A stretch of 6,525 nt of DNA from an uncultured bacterium. Lineage in GTDB: Bacteria > Patescibacteriota > Minisyncoccia > Phycocordibacterales > UBA2100. Positions 5,719 to 6,525 of this stretch are shown here, piece after piece. The translations under genes were made by a program, and so were the position numbers. Numbering within the stretch: position 1 is the stretch's first letter; each line of letters starts with the position of its first letter. The DNA lies in the NCBI GenBank assembly GCA_903881205.1, contig CAIRSC010000052.1:1-6525 (forward strand). Reading direction: 5' to 3'. A model generated the notes under the pieces. The model searched no databases and was not told the origin of the DNA. It saw only the letters and a list, made by a program, of their open reading frames with translations.

Positions 5719-5770
5719 CTCCGGTCGCTGTGCGCCTCCGGGCACGCCTCGCTGCTTTCAGCAGCTCCGG
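5719..5770. repeat. Three CTCCGG copies in a GC-rich tract
   Basis: CTCCGG occurs at 5719-5724, 5736-5741 and 5765-5770, separated by 11 and 23 nt. GCTGCT TTC AGCAGC (5751-5765) forms a 6-bp hairpin just before the third copy. Confidence 0.4.
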
Positions 5771-5772
5771 CC

Positions 5773-5819
5773 GCTTCTTCGTTCACCGAACGAAGAAGCC
5801 CCCTCAGAGAGGGGGCTTC
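5773..5819. terminator. Two overlapping perfect hairpins, likely terminator of the 26-aa ORF
   Basis: Hairpin A has 12 perfect pairs (5773-5784 with 5788-5799, loop ACC). Hairpin B has 11 perfect pairs, GAAGCCCCCTC with GAGGGGGCTTC (5795-5805 and 5809-5819, loop AGA). They share GAAGC (5795-5799), so both cannot be complete at once. On the minus strand B comes first, 19 nt after the TAA of the small ORF, and is followed by TTCGTTC, a moderately U-rich tail. On the plus strand the tail is poor. Termination for the minus strand is the simplest reading. Confidence 0.6.
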
Positions 5820-5838
5820 GGACTTCTACGCTTGTTGT

Positions 5839-5919
5839 TTATTTCTTCACAACCGCATAGGCCAAAGCCCCCTTCTGCCAGAAGCTAAAGAAATATGCAG
5901 CTACGCGTATAAGACTCAT
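5839..5919 (-). CDS. Putative 26-aa hydrophobic small protein
   Basis: ATG (5919) to TAA (5839) encodes 26 residues. The protein begins MSLIRVAAYFFSFW and ends QKGALAYAVVKK, so a mostly hydrophobic stretch of about 20 residues carries Arg5 near the start and two Lys at the end, like a single small membrane segment. Support comes from context: a promoter (TTGACT-16-TATTCT) ends 6 nt before the ATG, giving a leaderless transcript like those proposed for secD and the downstream plus-strand gene. A perfect hairpin follows the stop. The next upstream in-frame stop is a TGA only about 18 codons away, so it is not the tail of a longer gene. The size and profile resemble type I toxin peptides such as Ldr or Ibs, but no antisense RNA is proven and no homologue is recognised. 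It may also be chance. Confidence 0.4.
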   Translation of the reverse strand: MSLIRVAAYFFSFWQKGALAYAVVKK

Positions 5920-5925
5920 ATCTCG

Positions 5926-5953
5926 AGAATATACCTTTGCAAAATCAAGTCAA
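5926..5953 (-). promoter_or_regulatory. Promoter of the 26-aa ORF
   Basis: On the minus strand TTGACT (5953-5948) and TATTCT (5931-5926) stand 16 nt apart, with 6 nt from the -10 to ATG 5919. It overlaps the promoter of the plus-strand prephenate dehydratase-like gene, so the two may interfere. Confidence 0.45.
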
Positions 5954-5964
5954 GCGAGTAGTAT
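5936..5964 (+). promoter_or_regulatory. Promoter of the prephenate dehydratase-like gene, apparently leaderless
   Basis: TTTGCA (5936-5941), 17 nt, TAGTAT (5959-5964, 4 of 6), then 6 nt to ATG 5971. No SD precedes this start. The hexamers are weak individually, but the distance to the ATG matches that at secD. Confidence 0.45.
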
Positions 5965-5970
5965 CCACGT

Positions 5971-6525
5971 ATGAAAATAGGCGTCATGGGGGCAAAAGGG
6001 AGTTTCTCCGAAGAGGCAGGGCGCACCTATGCGCATAAGGCGAATTTGAAGAAGTTCACGATCGAATATTTGGTAAATGCCGAGAACGTGCTCTTTTCGC
6101 TCGAGAATGGATCGATCGATATCGGGATATTCCCGATTGAGAACTCCAACGGTGGCATTGTGCTCGAGACTGTGCATGCGATGGCGAAACATAATTTCAC
6201 CATCAAGAAAATCTTCGAGATAGATGTGCATCACAATCTGCTTGTAAAAAAGGGCGTGACGGCTGATAAGATCAAGACCATCACCTCGCATGATCAGGCG
6301 ATCAAACAGTGCCGCATGTATTTGCGCCGCATGTGGCCGAAGGTAAAGATCGTAGGGTACGAAGATACCGCCAAGGCGGCCGCCGATCTCGCCTCGGGAA
6401 AACTTCCGGCTTCCACTGCAGTGATTGCTGCACGCGCCGCAGCACAGGTATACAAGCTCGATATTCTCGAAGAATCCATTCAAGACCTGAAATTCAACTA
6501 CACAAGCTTCATCGCTGCGACTAAG
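5971..6525 (+). CDS. pheA: Prephenate dehydratase-like protein (3' truncated at window end)
   Basis: 185 residues are visible and the frame is open at the edge. Prephenate dehydratase converts prephenate to phenylpyruvate in phenylalanine synthesis. Family motifs in order: GAKGSFSEEA (7-16, canonical GPxGTFSxxA); FPIENSNGGIV (54-64, canonical PIENSxxGxV); HHNLLVKKGV (87-96, HxLL); ITSHDQAIKQC (104-114, canonical SHPQALxQC); YEDTAKAAADLA (130-141, canonical DTAxAA); AVIAARAAAQVYKLDIL (150-166); and NYTSF (176-180). NYTSF replaces the catalytic TRF motif: Thr178 and Phe180 remain, but Arg is Ser179. The Pro of SHPQ is Asp108. There is no N-terminal chorismate mutase domain, so it is a stand-alone type; any C-terminal ACT regulatory domain lies beyond the edge. 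The lost Arg makes full activity uncertain, so the symbol denotes family only. Confidence 0.85.
   Translation, partial: MKIGVMGAKGSFSEEAGRTYAHKANLKKFTIEYLVNAENVLFSLENGSIDIGIFPIENSNGGIVLETVHAMAKHNFTIKKIFEIDVHHNLLVKKGVTADKIKTITSHDQAIKQCRMYLRRMWPKVKIVGYEDTAKAAADLASGKLPASTAVIAARAAAQVYKLDILEESIQDLKFNYTSFIAATK

Larger units (their letters stand above)
5576..5838. other. Gene-free, repeat-rich intergenic stretch
   Basis: No credible gene was found in these 263 bases on either strand; long open frames crossing it are low-complexity Ser/Arg/Pro-rich translations running through perfect hairpins. It contains a 12-bp perfect palindrome and an overlapping inverted repeat (5641-5669), a loose tandem pair GAATCTGACTC/GAATCCAACTC (5669-5679 and 5694-5704), an isolated TTCGAACCC (5711-5719), three copies of CTCCGG, GCTGCT/AGCAGC around TTC (5751-5765), and two overlapping hairpins at the right end. 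The composition is more GC-rich and less gene-like than its surroundings. It resembles a dispersed intergenic repeat, but this cannot be shown from one copy. Confidence 0.5.

Noticed and set aside
5690..5725. Possible tRNA because of TTCGAACCC
   Set aside because: On the minus strand GGGTTCGAA is not followed by a complementary stem, and no anticodon, D arm or acceptor stem can be assembled on either strand.
5417..5888. Plus-strand open frames of 124 and 147 codons
   Set aside because: Their translations are Ser/Arg/Pro-rich and run through perfect hairpins and antisense to the SD-supported 70-aa gene. They have no SD and no family resemblance.
1..6525. CRISPR array, insertion sequence or phage genes
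   Set aside because: No regularly spaced direct repeats, transposase, integrase or terminal inverted repeats flanking a gene were seen.

Overview
The window most likely comes from a small-genome bacterium of the Candidate Phyla Radiation (Patescibacteria, Parcubacteria-like). This is inferred from short intergenic gaps, divergent but recognisable core enzymes (FolD, SecD, SecF, prephenate dehydratase-like), separate secD and secF genes, mixed use of Shine-Dalgarno (SD) starts and apparently leaderless starts, and small genes without recognisable homologues. No 16S or ribosomal protein gene is present to prove it. The standard bacterial code fits: TGA ends one small gene and never interrupts a core gene in frame.

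Layout. 1-345: C-terminal end of a GalE-type NAD-dependent sugar epimerase/dehydratase, followed after 13 nt by folD (359-1162). A strong GC hairpin (1168-1191) separates folD from a convergent minus-strand gene (1202-2068), whose HxD...H...RxS pattern marks it as an isopenicillin-N-synthase-like 2-oxoglutarate/Fe(II) oxygenase. A 240-bp divergent control region (2069-2308) follows. It contains a DnaA-box-like palindrome, a hairpin and a 17-bp element present twice in opposite orientation (16 of 17 identical). One copy forms the -10 region just in front of secD. secD (2309-3628) and secF (3633-4538) form an operon with a 4-nt gap.

4539-4815 holds the best consensus promoter of the window (TTGACA-17-TATTAT), about 135 nt of non-coding transcript ending in a strong hairpin, a second promoter and an SD in front of an unknown 157-aa gene (4816-5289). 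A bidirectional terminator (5314-5347) separates it from a convergent 70-aa gene on the minus strand (5363-5575). 5576-5838 is non-coding, GC-rich and full of inverted repeats. It ends in two overlapping perfect hairpins. Beyond them lies a putative 26-residue hydrophobic ORF on the minus strand (5839-5919), divergent from a prephenate dehydratase-like gene (5971 to the window end). Both have -10-like boxes 6 nt before ATG.

Functionally, the window mixes housekeeping (one-carbon metabolism, Sec-dependent export, aromatic amino acid synthesis, sugar nucleotide modification) with unexplained elements. The points most worth following are the duplicated inverted promoter element, the recurring leaderless signature, the candidate small RNA with a 7-nt match to the downstream ribosome binding site, the tiny hydrophobic ORF, and the altered active-site motifs in FolD and the prephenate dehydratase-like protein.
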